Below are positions 1 to 12,776 of a DNA stretch of 64,000 bases, piece after piece. Both the position numbers and the translations under genes were made by a program. The notes beneath the pieces were generated by a model. The model was given only the letters and a program-made list of their open reading frames with translations, was not told the origin of the DNA and did not search any database. The stretch is taken from assembly GCA_935421135.1 (NCBI GenBank), contig OW285194.1:15461376-15525375 (forward strand). The letters are read 5' to 3'. Each line of letters begins with the position of its first letter. The first letter of the stretch is position 1. The DNA is from Bugulina stolonifera (Eukaryota; Bryozoa; Gymnolaemata; Cheilostomatida; Bugulidae).

Positions 1-218
1 TGAGCAGCTAAGGGCTAATAAATGCAACTACATGTAGGTGTGTATATCACAGTAAAACATAATATGTACACGTGCAAATGGGTTGGTAAGCTGTTTTTCT
101 AAAAGACACTGACTATATTTATTAGCCTTTATAACTTACAGGATAAATATTTATAAAAACCATCAAATTATACTGAGCTGTTAATACATCATAATGAAGT
201 TTTCATATTGAGACATTA

Positions 219-224
219 TTTATT
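219..224 (-). promoter_or_regulatory. candidate polyadenylation signal of the GPCR gene
   Basis: AATAAA on the minus strand, about 130 bases beyond the GPCR stop codon. A second AATAAA lies near 116-121. Position and hexamer fit a 3' end signal; there is no transcript evidence. Confidence 0.4.
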
Positions 225-354
225 GGTTGTACCCTGTTTTAGAGTTTTAGAGTTCTCCTCCCCAATACGTGCTTAATATCCTTCGTCATACTCTGGTCTT
301 ACGAACTTTTCTTTCGTAGAATGTAGAATCCAACCTCTCATTGGTTAAGCCTTA

Positions 355-1530
355 CTAAGTAGATGATGTATGGTCGATGCTATTTAGCGATCTTTTACCA
401 CGAAGAGCTTGGTAGCGACATTCTGACTGACCTGATGATTTGTTAGCAGAGTATCGTACTGATGTGCGTAGTGATATAGCGACTGAAGCTTGCCGTGCCA
501 GAGCTCTGCGATCCCGACAACAGAGCACGTCCACACAGGATGACCTATAGAGACTGCTAGCAGCGGCGTAGAGAATGAAGTTACACGAGTGATTGATCAG
601 CAGTACTAGGTCCGACACAGATCTGAAACTGGTCCATGACCTCTCCGTCATGTGACCTGACTTAACAAGGAATTTGGCCATTCTGCACAGGAAGCTAGGG
701 GTAGTGCAAATTATGAAGATAAATGCTACACCAAACAGCATCACACTGACCCTACGGTGGTCAGCCTTACGTTTCCGATTTTCCCCAGAACAATCTTGTC
801 GATTGAAGGAACTTTCCGCTTGACACAACGTTTTAGTCAAGAGCACAGACAGTAACACACAAATTATAAATGGTAAAACGCTGCTCAAAGCTTCTACACT
901 GCCATAATAGTATTTGTTAAAGTTTTTGTTCTTGAAGAGGACTGTGTCTGTGAATGTAAACCCTTTTTTCTCTGAGGTCTCCAGTCTCACTGTGAACATC
1001 TCTGGAAGGATGACCGTAATGGAAAATATGATGGTCAGTAGAAGAGCAAGTTTAGCTCGAAATAAAGTGCACCACTGTTTGACCCTGAGGGGAAAGTAAA
1101 CCGCTATAAATCGGAATGACATCATCAAGACAATACACCAGTTAGACAGCATCGTAAAGACATTGGCAGGAATATACCAAACGTGGAATATAAAGTACGC
1201 GGCTGTACCTTCAAACCCCGACAAGTCCTGTTGTTTTATTAGAGGTTTAGGTGGATACACTAAGCAGGACACAGCATACACAATGTAGATAAACAAGACC
1301 AAGATATCAGAGATGCCCATGCCCAGGAGAAGCAAAGTCGTCGGCCACCGATCGTGTCTCAGCATATTGGACAGAACGAAGACATTGAGTAGATTACCTA
1401 AGAGACCAAAGGAGCATAGTGGTATGCCTGCCAAGGTATTCAAATGATAAAACAACTTATAGTTCTGTTCAACATCTTTTGATGTAGTGTTCATCATTAC
1501 ATCATTGGCTGTGGTATTATTCCAATCCAT
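355..1530 (-). CDS. class A (rhodopsin-like) G protein-coupled receptor, peptide-receptor-like, single exon
   Basis: A 391-residue intronless reading frame with seven hydrophobic segments, at roughly residues 31-56, 64-90, 112-147, 158-180, 213-236, 260-284 and 304-326. The N-terminus has N-glycosylation sequons (NNTT, NTT) and should be extracellular. TM1 has GNLLNVFVL, TM2 has the SD pair (D75), and TM3 ends in SFRFIAVYFP where the family has D/E-R-Y (R140 kept, acidic residue replaced by Phe). TM6 has FIICTTP, with Thr where CWxP has Trp. TM7 has NHSCNFILY, an NPxxY variant with Phe for Pro, as in FMRFamide/TRH-type receptors. I see no Cys at the start of TM3 and none in loop 2, so the usual extracellular disulfide seems absent. 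The tail holds Cys near 332-338 (possible palmitoylation) and many Ser/Thr. Ligand unknown; a plasma-membrane receptor is inferred. Start chosen as the first ATG before the glycosylated N-terminus. Confidence 0.88.
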   Translation of the reverse strand: MDWNNTTANDVMMNTTSKDVEQNYKLFYHLNTLAGIPLCSFGLLGNLLNVFVLSNMLRHDRWPTTLLLLGMGISDILVLFIYIVYAVSCLVYPPKPLIKQQDLSGFEGTAAYFIFHVWYIPANVFTMLSNWCIVLMMSFRFIAVYFPLRVKQWCTLFRAKLALLLTIIFSITVILPEMFTVRLETSEKKGFTFTDTVLFKNKNFNKYYYGSVEALSSVLPFIICVLLSVLLTKTLCQAESSFNRQDCSGENRKRKADHRRVSVMLFGVAFIFIICTTPSFLCRMAKFLVKSGHMTERSWTSFRSVSDLVLLINHSCNFILYAAASSLYRSSCVDVLCCRDRRALARQASVAISLRTSVRYSANKSSGQSECRYQALRGKRSLNSIDHTSST

Positions 1531-2169
1531 GCTCTGTTGGTGACAGTAGTGACGGTGTAGTGGTGCTACAATATCAGTAGCTTCAGTGCTGCTCCGCTAT
1601 CTGTACTATAAAATGAGAGAGAGAGCTATATTATAATATACCGAATAAAACATCTGCACGTCGCATTGTAATTATGTACAGATATAGAGCATAGAGTAGC
1701 TAGGCCAGCAACAACCACCTGTCAGGGTGCTTGAGCTGTGTAATAAATACCATACATTGTAGATTTAATATTCTATAAACATATTGTATATTATACACCT
1801 GTATTATTTGTTGACTAGTTAAAACTGCCTGTACATGGACAAACGCACAGGTATTAGTAATTTTACTTTCACATGGCACTGTTAAGCCATCAATGTAATA
1901 TATATATTATATACATGCTCCACCAAAATGAGAAGCTGTATAATTATTATTGTATTGTTGAGCATATTATATTGTTATATACAATGTACACACACTGTAC
2001 ATGTAATATATTACATGTATGCATGATGACTAACATAATAAGGCATAATAAGGATGATCAGGTTGATGTTGTAAACATATTGATATGCCTGTACATACAG
2101 TATACATGTATATATAGTACATGTATATAATATAGCAAAGTGGCCATAGAAGAGCGTCTTATAAACAGT

Positions 2170-2400
2170 GGACTCAGTGCACATCAACACTGTTCCCCAG
2201 TGAAGCTAGTGTCCTGTCCACTGTGACTGACACACTGTTCCCCAGTGAAGCTAGTGTCCTGTCCACTGTGACTGACAATTAGCTGCTGTTCATCAAGCCT
2301 AGGGTTCAAACCCCAGTCAGGGATTGGCTAATTTCACAGATCTAGAACTGAGTTCTGGCTGCTCTGTGATAAATTCGTCCTTGCAAAGGAAAGACCACAT
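2170..2400 (+). mobile_element. degraded tRNA-derived SINE (family S2), with a 47-bp head duplication
   Basis: A B-box-like GGTTCAAACCCC at 2302-2313 is followed by CAGTCAGGGATTGGC and CTGGCTGCTCTGTGATAAATTC. The same order (B box, CAGTCAGGGACTGG, CTGGCTGCTC, AAATTCCTTGC) recurs at 33.06-33.25 kb, which defines a shared family. In this copy the head region CACTGTTCCCCAGTGAAGC...ACTGTGACTGAC is present twice in tandem (about 2190-2275). Confidence 0.6.
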
Positions 2401-4521
2401 ATGAAAAGAATGGCCTAACACCATGTTATAATATAACAACCAGAGATACAAGCAAGTTTATTGCAACTACTAATATACTGTTTAGTGCAAAGCATTGCAC
2501 TAGATTCTGCTACAACAGTACTGTATATAGTAACATTATGTCATATTATAAGATGGACAGCTGTCAAACCATTCATTTTATATTATTATAATACCTACAT
2601 GTATAGAAAGTAATACGAGTGTATGTTGGTAAATTTTATAATACAGTATAGTTTGGGAGTTGTCTCACTTGCATTCAATTGTCTGCAACATTATTATCTC
2701 AGTGTTGAGATTTTGAGTTTTGGTAAGACTTGAGGGCTCACTTGCCTCAACAAGTTTTCACCTCAAGTCATTAGCCATAAGATCATACGCATAGATATGT
2801 AGATATATAGATGTTAGTGTAAATGCAACCTCATGCTCCATGATTGTATTATTGTGTCATGTCTAGAGCTTTATTACTGTCCAGTACTAGGACACCATAT
2901 TCCATTTGAAGTTTATAACTGCAAGCAAATCAGATTTTGACATGCCTTATGGTCTGATATTTAGTAATTATTTCAGCTAATAACCTATCACCTGCCTAAA
3001 TAATCATGCTTATGTTTAATAGAAACTGTTAACAGTAATAATATTAAATAGAATATCAATATTTATCTCTCAGCACATTTATACATGTGCAACAAATCAG
3101 ACCTCAGTACAATCATAACTTATAGAGTGTGTATCTGATTAAAAATGTCATCAAATTAAAAACATAACCTTTTATATAAGCAGAATACAGTCTATTATAT
3201 TATATAATAAGAAGTTCAATAGAGGAGTCACCAGATTAATCAATTTAATAACAATGAGCACTCATAAGCTGTTTGCCTACAGACTATGATAAATACAAAT
3301 ACAATATCATACAACATCTCTATTCAATAGACCTACCAGTAATAACTGATATGTAGCACTATAATAATATGTAACATTGTAATAATATGTAACATTGTAA
3401 TATGCAACATTGTAATATGTAATATTGTAATAAGGTTCAGGAAATAAATGGAGGACATAAGCTATATAAATATTACACTAACAGAAATACCCAGGTCTTG
3501 TAAACCCATGTTTTATTTCTAGGTTGTCTTTGTTATTTAGTTATATGTTTGTTGATGGAAGCTGAAGAATAGAAATGATAAAATGTATTGTTGTATAATT
3601 AATTAATAGGAAGTATTGTGTAGCACCAATTACTGAGCAAAGAAATACAATGTACATGGATGTTAGAAACACACCAGCATCAGTCCCACTTCAAGAGACA
3701 TGTAGGCTTAGGCAGCATTGACTGACCACTTGGACCAATGACAAAAATAAAAAAAACTTATATTCGTTCACAAGCCACCCACCAATGCACAGTTACAGCA
3801 GCGGCTGGTCATGTGACTGAAGGAACACTGTGTGTCGACTTTAAAGTGGCATATTGAGATGTCAGGTGCAGACTCTACTAAACTACTGTTAGCGTTGAGG
3901 CTACCCTGTCCACAACACTTATTACTTTAGGCTATTCCATTATTCACATTAGTTTGTATAACCCTCTCAGAGGAATAGTAAATGTCTGTCTAGTAGAATG
4001 ATAGGCTGAGAGCTAGACTGAGAACTAGACTGAGAGCTAGACTGAGAACTAGACTGAGTAAAGACGACACAAACACGCACCTGGAGACAAATGATTTACA
4101 TAATGATACAACACTAGCATGATTGTCATATGTATTATACGCATGCAGGGTGACCTCAGCTTTACCTTATACATCATGTAGCATTCTACGACGTAATTAT
4201 TCAAATGAATCCCATCTCATGTCCTTATATTACTTTAAATTAAAATGCCACATTTATCACCTACCTCAACAATTAGACAGTTTTTTCTGAATGTAAAAGA
4301 GAACATAGATATAATTGTTTTGAAACTACATGTAGATAGATAGCGTATCAACTTTGCAATTCCTTCACCATACAGTAGTTTGATGAAGTGCTTCACAAAA
4401 TAAGTGCATATTGAAACACATTTCTAAGTGACTAAATAATTCCTGGGGGTATCCGAACACTTTAGCTGTTGAATTTTTTATTGATAACATAATGAGTGTA
4501 TTGTGCATGTGAAAGTGTTTG

Positions 4522-4645
4522 GTTAACGCCGTTAGAATTGTATATTATCACAATACTAATAACAGTACTGGCCATACTACATTGTTAACGCCGTTAGAAT
4601 TGTATGTTATCATAATACTAATAACAGTACTGGCCATACTACATT
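4522..4645 (+). repeat. 62-bp tandem duplication
   Basis: Two nearly identical copies starting GTTAACGCCGTTAGAATTG, at 4522 and 4584, differing at a few bases. They are noncoding. Confidence 0.8.
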
Positions 4646-5626
4646 GTAGTTATGTTATATATTACTGTGTGCAGCACATGAATTATTTACCAACAAAATT
4701 ATAGTAATATGTATAGATTCACAATTACACAGTCAATGAGTCCACCAATGTTATAGAGTGCATGTAGCCTACATGTTGTATTAGTGCTACTGCATTATAT
4801 TTTCATTCAAATATTTTAAAAAGAGTGAACAATGCCCTACATCTCACATGTAATATATTGATAGGTAATAATGGCATGCAAATTTGAATTTTTACTAAGA
4901 ATTGACCATGTGTGGTGGACGTTATATTATGTTATGTGTGTGTTTTACGTGTATATTATATGACATAATATTGTAATATATTACAAGTATATAAGATGTG
5001 TTGAGTGATCTGGGTATGTACTTTTTATGCTTCCTCATAAGTAATGCATGTACATGTATATAATGTAACACAATGTTATATCATTATATCTAGAGTATTT
5101 AGTAATACATGTACATGTATATTATAACACAATATTATTATATACAGTATCTAGAGCAGAGTGAACGTACCTGATGCAGGTGGAAGAACATCCCGATCTC
5201 CTCTTCTCCAGATAGTCCTCACATAAAGTGAACGTTCAATAAAAGTAGGAAATTATTATCTTCATACAGTGAAGACTAAATATGGAATAGGAAATACTTG
5301 AAATGGATTATATAATATATGCTTACTGCTCAGCTATAACACTATAATATGCCACAATTAAGATTAATGCAATATGATGATATTATGTTTTATTTGAAGT
5401 GCCCTTAGCAGGTGATGCGCAGGCCACAAGAATTGATTTTTAATCAGGGGTGGAAGTATAATCTGAATGCATTGCAGGGGGGAGGGTGCAGTTAGTCCAG
5501 TGAAGTGATGTTGAATAGGTGCAGCACTGATGAAAGGAGTGGATAGATGCCATTATGTTGATGGAGGGATGACATATATAAAGTGGAGGCCACTGTTACA
5601 GAGAGGTTGACTGCACATAATGTATA

Positions 5627-5916
5627 AAAAAACACTCACCAGCTTATACTACTCGGCGTGACCAGCCCCTAGCAGCTTGCACTGCCAGGTGATTGTGCTG
5701 GCCAACTCCCTGTGAGAAAAGGCCCAGATGAGATGGCCTTTTTTGGCAGGGGTAGAGGAGTTGCCTTGAAGCCATGCTTTGCATAACTCCAAGGACTATT
5801 GAGGCACAGGAGCAATTATGTCTGAATGCCCTTCCTAACACCACCGTGACCAGGACTCGAACCTGGAACCTTCAGCATGAAAGCTCAGCATTCTAACCAC
5901 TAAGCCACGGGTGAAG
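5627..5916 (-). mobile_element. tRNA-derived SINE with 15-bp target-site duplication (family S1)
   Basis: The minus strand begins with a tRNA-like head (5842-5911): A-box-like TGGCTTAGTGGTTAGA, an anticodon-arm-like AGC/GCT stem, and a B box GGTTCGAGTCC (on the plus strand near 5853-5863). The ends CCGTG and CACGG can pair as an acceptor stem. The body follows with GGTGTTAGGAAGGGCATTCA, then about 150 bases to a T-run. The element is bracketed by direct repeats TGCACATAATGTATA at 5612-5626 and 5917-5931, a clear LINE-type target duplication. The GTTAGGAAGGGCAT motif resembles SINE bodies known in molluscs, but that is from memory and unverified. Confidence 0.88.
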
Positions 5917-5931
5917 TGCACATAATGTATA

Positions 5932-7477
5932 GATGTTTGTATAAAAGGAGCGTATGCAGGTATAGTATTAATTAGAGATGGCATCAGGGGGTCACTGGGT
6001 CAGGTCTATTCATTTCTGTATATATTCTCACTATACTACAGTTTTTAGAGAGAGAGTTTAAATGCATATTTAATCTCCACAATGACTTGTACTGTATTAA
6101 TATTGAGCTTACAGCAAAGAGGTGTATAAAGTAGGTTTGTACCCTCATAACTGTTGCAGTGATATCCTAGGTCCGTATCCGTGCAGGCATACTATGTCTT
6201 TCTATAGAGGAAATACCCAATACTCATCTCTGCTGTAAATACATGTAGTATAGTAGCACTCACACGTGCTCAAGTGATAGCCCCCTATGTGATATTTTAG
6301 TTTGATTTTCGTATAATCAATATTTTAAATAGCTAAACCAGTGTTTATTTTCTACAATGTATTTACATGTAATATTACATGGTAATGATTGTAATTTAGC
6401 CATGCATGCGGAGCAGAGCAGGCCAGACTCCCTCCTCTCATGTGGTAAGAACAGTATAATATGATAGACAGCTCAAGTACTGTGAACAACACTTCGTTTT
6501 GTGGACTACTGAGAAGGTTGTTAACATCATAATTTATTTATTTATTATTATTATTGCAATCCATGTATCAGCTAGATAAAATTGGATTGTTACAATGAAG
6601 AAAAAGAGTAAAATAATGCATCATCATGCGTCAAGAGAAGAAAATAATGTAGTGTATGAAAAATCCAATATGGTTATGTTATAGTACGATGAGATCTACC
6701 TAGATTTAGCCTTAGAACAGACAAAATTACATATCCGACTAATAATATCCAGCTCTGATATTGTGTCTGGCACCATGGATATTATTATTATTATATTCCT
6801 GTCAAGTTAGTGCAGACAGTTACACTAAATCTATACATGTAGCTTTAGATCTTCATGTACATCATGGGAACCAAAAAATAAACATTTTTTCTCCTTCAAA
6901 ATTTGGCAAAGAACAAAGGCCATCAAATTTGCCATCCTCCCTAAACTAAAACCCCCAACAACACAAGTTTTGAACATACTATAGTTTGCAGTTGTCCTCT
7001 CTTTTATCCATTAAACAAGTGGGCTGACAACTTTCGTTCTAGGCAAAATTATTGCATAACTCCATATATAATTATTACCTAACTTGTCTCCTTGAGCTTT
7101 TACTAGTCTACTTCTACCCCACAGCCAACACCCTAGTATACTATACATTCTATGAGGGAGTGGGGGAGAGCTTGAGAAGGGTATAGGGCATGGAATACCA
7201 GCAGGTTCAGGTATTCACCTTAGATATTAATACAAAAGCTTGCAGCTAAGAGAACTAGTATTGAGGTTATTGATGTACATGTATGTGTGTGTGTGCATCT
7301 GGTTATATTTGAACTTTTGCTGGTAATTTGAAAAATTTAGATGAACTGCTGAAGATAGATATAGAACATAACATATATATAATTTTATTGTCAAAAGAAA
7401 ATTAAATGATTGATAAAAGAATATGCAAGTGATAACATATTATACTTTATAAACCAGACATTCTATTAATAATGTTT
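5932..7477. other. intergenic, no gene seen
   Basis: AT-rich sequence between the SINE and the 3' end of the minus-strand gene. It includes a TTATTATTATTATT microsatellite near 6535-6555 and a short ATTATTATTATTATA run near 6780. No conserved reading frame is visible. Confidence 0.5.
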
Positions 7478-10400
7478 CTATTCCGGTACAGAACCATCTT
7501 GTTCATTAGAATCAACAGTGAGAGGTTCTTCTTCCATTGCCTCAGTCATAGATTGGGATGTAAGAATCTGGCTATCTGCCTCAGTCTGCTCAGCAGTTCC
7601 AGAGTAAGACTCTTTTGATTGGTTGGCGGTTGTTTCTGCAGTCTCAACAGTAGTCTCAGCAGTCACCGATTCAGAATCGGTTGATTGGCTGACGGCTGTT
7701 TTCGTCGCCTCAGCAATTATTGTTTCGGACTCGGTTGATTGGTTGACAGTTGTTTCCGTAGTCTCAGCAGATTCATACTCTATGGAATGAGTTGCAGTCG
7801 TCACCGATTCTACAGACTGGGAGTCGATATTCTCCCTTGTACCCTCAACAGTAATTTCCTCCGATGGCAGGGAGTTGGGTTGATCGGCTCCAGTAGTTTC
7901 TAGACCTCTAGATTGAGAAAGTGTTGGATCAACATCAGCTTCTTCATCTAAAACAGTGAGTTCTGTAGATTGGAGTTTGTCTGCTTCAGGGTCAGGCTGA
8001 AGGGCTGTAGACTGAGAAATGACTTCGGCTGAGCTAGATGGCATCCTTTCATCTGCCAACATTTCCTCACCAGCATCTTGGGTTGCAGTTCCTACTGACA
8101 AACTCTGGTCTCCAGATATGCACGCTTTCGGATCAATATCATCTCGTTTAACTTCCATGATCTCATCATCATTGATTTTCTCATCACCTGGAACAAAGTT
8201 GATGGCCGACTCTTCGCCAATATCCTCCAGCTCGATCCAATCATTTTCTGCAGATCCTGTGAGATCTATTTCAGGTATGGCTGTTTCTTTAGTAATTATG
8301 GCATTATTCTTTTCCTCAGCAGGAAGAGCTTTACTTGTCCCTACAGTGGGTATAGCAGAAGCCTTTTCTTCTACACTAGTGTCCTCAGAAGTGCGTTCTT
8401 CGTCCTTTACCACGGTAGGTTTTATTTTGATGTTTGCCTTAGATAGGCTGCTTTCAGTGTTCTTTACTTTAGGAGACTGACAGGCTAGGGTAATAGAAGG
8501 ATCTTTACTGACTCTCAACTTTCGCACCAGTTGTTTTCTCTGTTCCATCAGTTGATAGAGAGCAACATTGAAAGATGCCACTTGTTTCTGCAAAGCTGTC
8601 ATTGGAGCAGTAGTATTATCGTACCCAGGGAGCCATTGATTCGTCCTAAGAAATCTAACCGAAGGAAGTTGACTTTCTTCTCCAGTAAGAACAACCTTAT
8701 CATCAAAACAGGGGAATCTTTGACTACCAACTTTCACTTGTCCAAGTTTGTCATTCAATTGGAAGGTTCCGTCGGCTATAACACGGTTGAACCTCTCTGT
8801 TCGATTCGAACATTTGAACATCATCAGGACATAATCGGATCTCACGCCATGTTGATCAACTCTTACCACAGGTTCGTTGCCTGTAATGACCGATTTGATC
8901 ATGTTGGGGAAACCCTTGGGCATATTACAAATGGCATGATATTCTAGTGGCTCTCCCGCAGGCCACCTAGGAGTATGTGGTGTGGGCAATAAACCACCTC
9001 GGTGCGTATTAACATCATATTGGTGAGGCCCTGGGGGCAGCAAGTGATTAGGCAGGGGATTACCTGAAAATTGGTTTTGGTAGCCATCAGCATAGTGAAG
9101 CCTCTGCCTAGCTGGTCTCTTGTCAGCAGGTGAAGAATCCAGCGGTGGTTGCATCCTGGGGGCACTTGAAATTCTCTCCATTACCGACTTTGGTTTAATT
9201 ATATCATCGCCACCAGGTCTGTAATCACCACGCGGTTGTTCACCCACCGGAGGTGTGGCAGACGTCGATACTCCATTGTCATTCAACTCCATCTCAACAT
9301 CCTCACCAATGTTCTCACTTATAAACTTCAGCATTCCCAATGCCAACTTTTTTTGCTGGTCTTCTGATTGACTACCCAGTTTGTTGAGTAATAAATCCTC
9401 TATCTTGGCTTTCTTTGAGCTGGGCTCACTGGCTAGTGGAACAGTAGGAAGCGGTCTACGTCTTGCACGTTTCCCTTTTTTACCAAAAGTTTGTTCAGGA
9501 TAGTTTGAGGCTCCTGTGCTCCCAGCACCATATGGTAGTGTCCCAGAAGGCCCAGCCATGTGTGGAGACGCTCCATATGACATTCTAGCCGCTCCGGCCA
9601 TGTGGTGAGGTGTCCCAAAATTAAATAAGGTGGAACCAGACGGTATTGATGGCACAGGATGCACAGTTCTCTCGGATGATCTACGCCTGATCGCATCAAA
9701 ATACTCAGGCAATTCTACGTTCCACTGCATGGTGACAGGTGCACTTGGGTTGATACCGTCGCCCTGCAAATACTTGACTTGAAAGTCTCTGATACCATCT
9801 CTGGATGAATACACCTGCAACACAAAGTTATCAACTAATAGCACATCCCAGAATAACATCACACGTTGCTGACGCTAATGTTAGACACAATTATGCAAAA
9901 CTATCTAAGAAATATCAAGCAATACCATACAACTGGGCACTATACACACGATATTGTATTGACTGTGTGCTAACTAATGGAAGGCTGTATTTACACTGTT
10001 TTCAATGGTAGCCAAAGTTGGCCTGTATTTAATGCGTGATAGCTACGAAAGACTATTGACTGTGCATGAGCCAATGGTAGGCTGTAGCACAGTATGGTAG
10101 CCAATTACAGGTTGCGGCATTATAGGGTAGCCAATGGTAGGCTGTAGACTACTTGTCTTGGTCATTGAACAGAAAGAATATGGGCACTACATTAGGGTCA
10201 GCGATGGTGGGAAAACCATACAGACTCTAGCACCCACACTTTTATTTTGTTGTTTAACAACACAGAGCATAGTTGGATGCTCGGGTGTTCTATTTGCATG
10301 GAAGATTGTGTGTAAAGTTGTAGTCAATAGGAGTTTGTTCACCTTAGATATGAGGAAGAAGTCAGGTAGACCTATCTGTGCGTTGAAGACACTGCACAGG

Positions 10401-12776
10401 TCCATGAACCTTTCACACTGCAGATAGAGCTGCTTCTGCTCGGCCTTCAAACCCTTTGACATGCCATAGCTAAATACAGACGGACACAGGTGCAGCCAGT
10501 GCATATCACCTATACAATACTCTACCCCTCTAGAACCTGAATGCTGCCCAGTTCACTGGAGGAACCAGGATGAAGCAGAGCTAGGCGTATTGGCAATTAA
10601 AATTAGAGCACTTGCAAGGAGTTTAAAAGTGCTCCAGATTGATAGCTTGCTTATGCCAGGATTTGGTAATGTGTCTGCACCATACGACATGGTGACAGAT
10701 AGTGTACGGAGGGCACGGCCAATGCGAGTTTGAATGCCTTTTCAGTGACATCAACAAAGGTGTAGGGATATTCCACACATGCATAGAGCCAAGCATTGCT
10801 ACTGCCACGATATCACGACTCTGCAGAAGTTTGATGCTCATGCAGTTGTTGAACTCTCCATACAAAAGCTCGTTCTCTTTAATTTGGTTCTAAGAGATGT
10901 TTATTACGTTAGTATCCCATAACCTCTGTGATTGTTAAAATTCTAACACTAAACCTGAATAGATGGCAGGCCAACCTCCCAAAAACCATGCAATGATGGT
11001 GGTACTAATGCCAACGCCTTTCTGCACGGTTCTAGAGGGGAGATGACTAGATGGTATCATCGATAAAAGTAGACAGACACTTTGCCTGTTATAGATGATC
11101 ACTTGAGCTAGTAAACTCAAGTTACAGATTTGGCATAAAGTTAGATACTCTACCTACAATACTAGGATTGTAGTTATTAGCAGTTGGGCAGCCATTGATC
11201 TCTAGTAAGATTATGGAATCTACTTAGTTTAGGATAAAAACCCACATATAGTACTAGACTCCCCAGTCGGTGAAAGAGAGGCACTACAATGATGGATGTG
11301 TATGCAGATATTAAGAGTCTGTTAAAGGTAAGTACCACAAGTAGAAAATATGGCCTAGGCCTATTTAGTTCCACCAATGTCTTATGTTATATGACATGAT
11401 ATTTTGACTTGATCAGCTGCAAAGTTGAAATTTGGAGTCACATAAAAATGATGGACCACGAGGCGTCATCATTATTCTACAGTAAAATAAACCTACCTAG
11501 CAGAAAAGTACTGATCAACTGTAACTAGTTAATAAACTAACGGAAAATACATTGTATGATGTAGGCTTTTAGGTACACCGTTGAGTAGGCCATAAAACAA
11601 ACAAAACTAAGCGCAGGCCTAATGAACTACACACCTTTTGGGCATGTCATCCAACAGCCAGCCTTGCCTCTTGTGGAAAAGAGGTAGGCTAATAGGATAT
11701 GTTGTAGACCAGAGTATGCGAGTGTTGTATTGTCGCATCCTCTGTACAGCCGCATTCATCTTCATCTCTGATATTTGAATAGCTTGAGGTATATGTTTTA
11801 GTATATCTACAAACATTTAAACAAATGTACTACACATGCATACGTTGTAGACTACCTGTGCATGTTTCAATATGATGTACAGCTGCCAAATACAGCTTCT
11901 TATACTCATACCCATGTCGGTTAACTCTGCACTACCAGCCTACACTCTATCGAATGTGGCATGGCAATCGATCACATGACCTACAGCCTCATAGTCAACA
12001 TATTTCTCGGCTTCTATAATTATATATTTTCAAGACCAGATAACTCAAATGCAAGTAGATTTCAGGCGTTTTTACCTCTAAATTGCAACAAGGCAGTAAA
12101 CTGAACAAAGAGCACATAAGACCATTCCCAGTGAAATTACCAGACAAATGGCACAATCATCTGCTCACGGCTGAATAGGTGGAGCATTTGATGCCATAAC
12201 CCATTTATTAGAGTTTCTACATAGGGCCAGTAAAATATATCATATTGGATATATGGACATATTGGACACTTACACCTGCCATCAACATTGATTTTCTGCA
12301 GAAGGTCAGCAACTCCGACCACACAGAATACATAAATATCAGCCTCATTATTCGTCAGCATGTTTATGTTAGCTATTTTCGGCTCCACCGCCTGAGTAAC
12401 TCTGCAAATAACATTGTTATTGTAGTATTTACATCGTGTGTAGAACGACATGTGACATAATCCATCAATTTGTTCAGTGATATAAACTTCTAATGAAGTT
12501 GTTAGGCATGTATGTAGGCCCCTATGTATGTATGTATGCTGTCATCAGAGAACATAACATGCAATAATCAGTTTTAATGTGGTTAAGTAATCAAGGTATG
12601 ATCAATTAATGAGTAGAGATGCAACATTAATTAGAGATCAACAAAGGAAAATATTACAGTGCTACTTACTGATCGATGTCTCCATCTGGTACTATTACTA
12701 CATCATCAAAGTAGTCAGAGTTCAGATAGGTTCCATAGAAATTGGCAGCTAGCACAAACTTTGGGGTCCAACTCAT
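7478..12776 (-). CDS. unrecognised multi-exon protein with acidic Ser/Thr/Glu-rich C-terminal half
   Basis: Exons inferred from splice sites and phase: 12670-12776 (start, MSWTPKFVLAANFYG), 12276-12401, 11856-11926, 11635-11806, 10955-11021, about 10674-10889 (3' boundary unresolved), 10343-10469 and 7478-9814. Phases join cleanly through exon 6; the 65-base intron 10890-10954 has a perfect TACTAAC branch site. The exon 6 to 7 donor is ambiguous: GTACAC or GTGCAG would both give the phase that exon 7 needs. The product is about 1,070 residues. The N-terminal roughly 330 residues look globular, with hydrophobic strands such as VFCVVGVADLL. A basic stretch GKKGKRARRR follows and may be a nuclear localisation signal. 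A second conserved-looking block spans the EYHAICNMPKGFPNMIK region. After it, a low-complexity tail has degenerate QSTESE/TAETT-like repeats. I do not recognise the family. An SGNH-like fold for the N-terminus is only a guess. Confidence 0.72.

Larger units (their letters stand above)
1531..5611. other. intergenic, AT-rich, no gene seen
   Basis: Apart from the SINE remnant near 2.2-2.4 kb and the duplications listed separately, this stretch holds only short non-conserved reading frames, AT-rich sequence and many ACATGTA words. Simple local repeats include TAATATGTAACATTG at 3360-3430 and a GAGCTAGACTGAGAACTAGA run at 4005-4062. Confidence 0.6.

Noticed and set aside
914..1099. Plus-strand open frame inside the GPCR
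   Set aside because: Antisense shadow of the receptor coding sequence.
8019..8947. Plus-strand open frames of 138-153 residues
   Set aside because: Antisense shadows of the low-complexity terminal exon of the minus-strand gene.
10187..10342. Continuation of exon 7 of the minus-strand gene past the donor
   Set aside because: The frame stays open, but the donor AAG|GTGAAC at 10343 gives a phase-correct join to the last exon, whereas read-through does not lead into it.
11291..11332. Plus-strand MMDVYADIKSLLK followed by GTAAGT
   Set aside because: A single short start-like exon opposite an intron of the minus-strand gene, with no downstream partner found.
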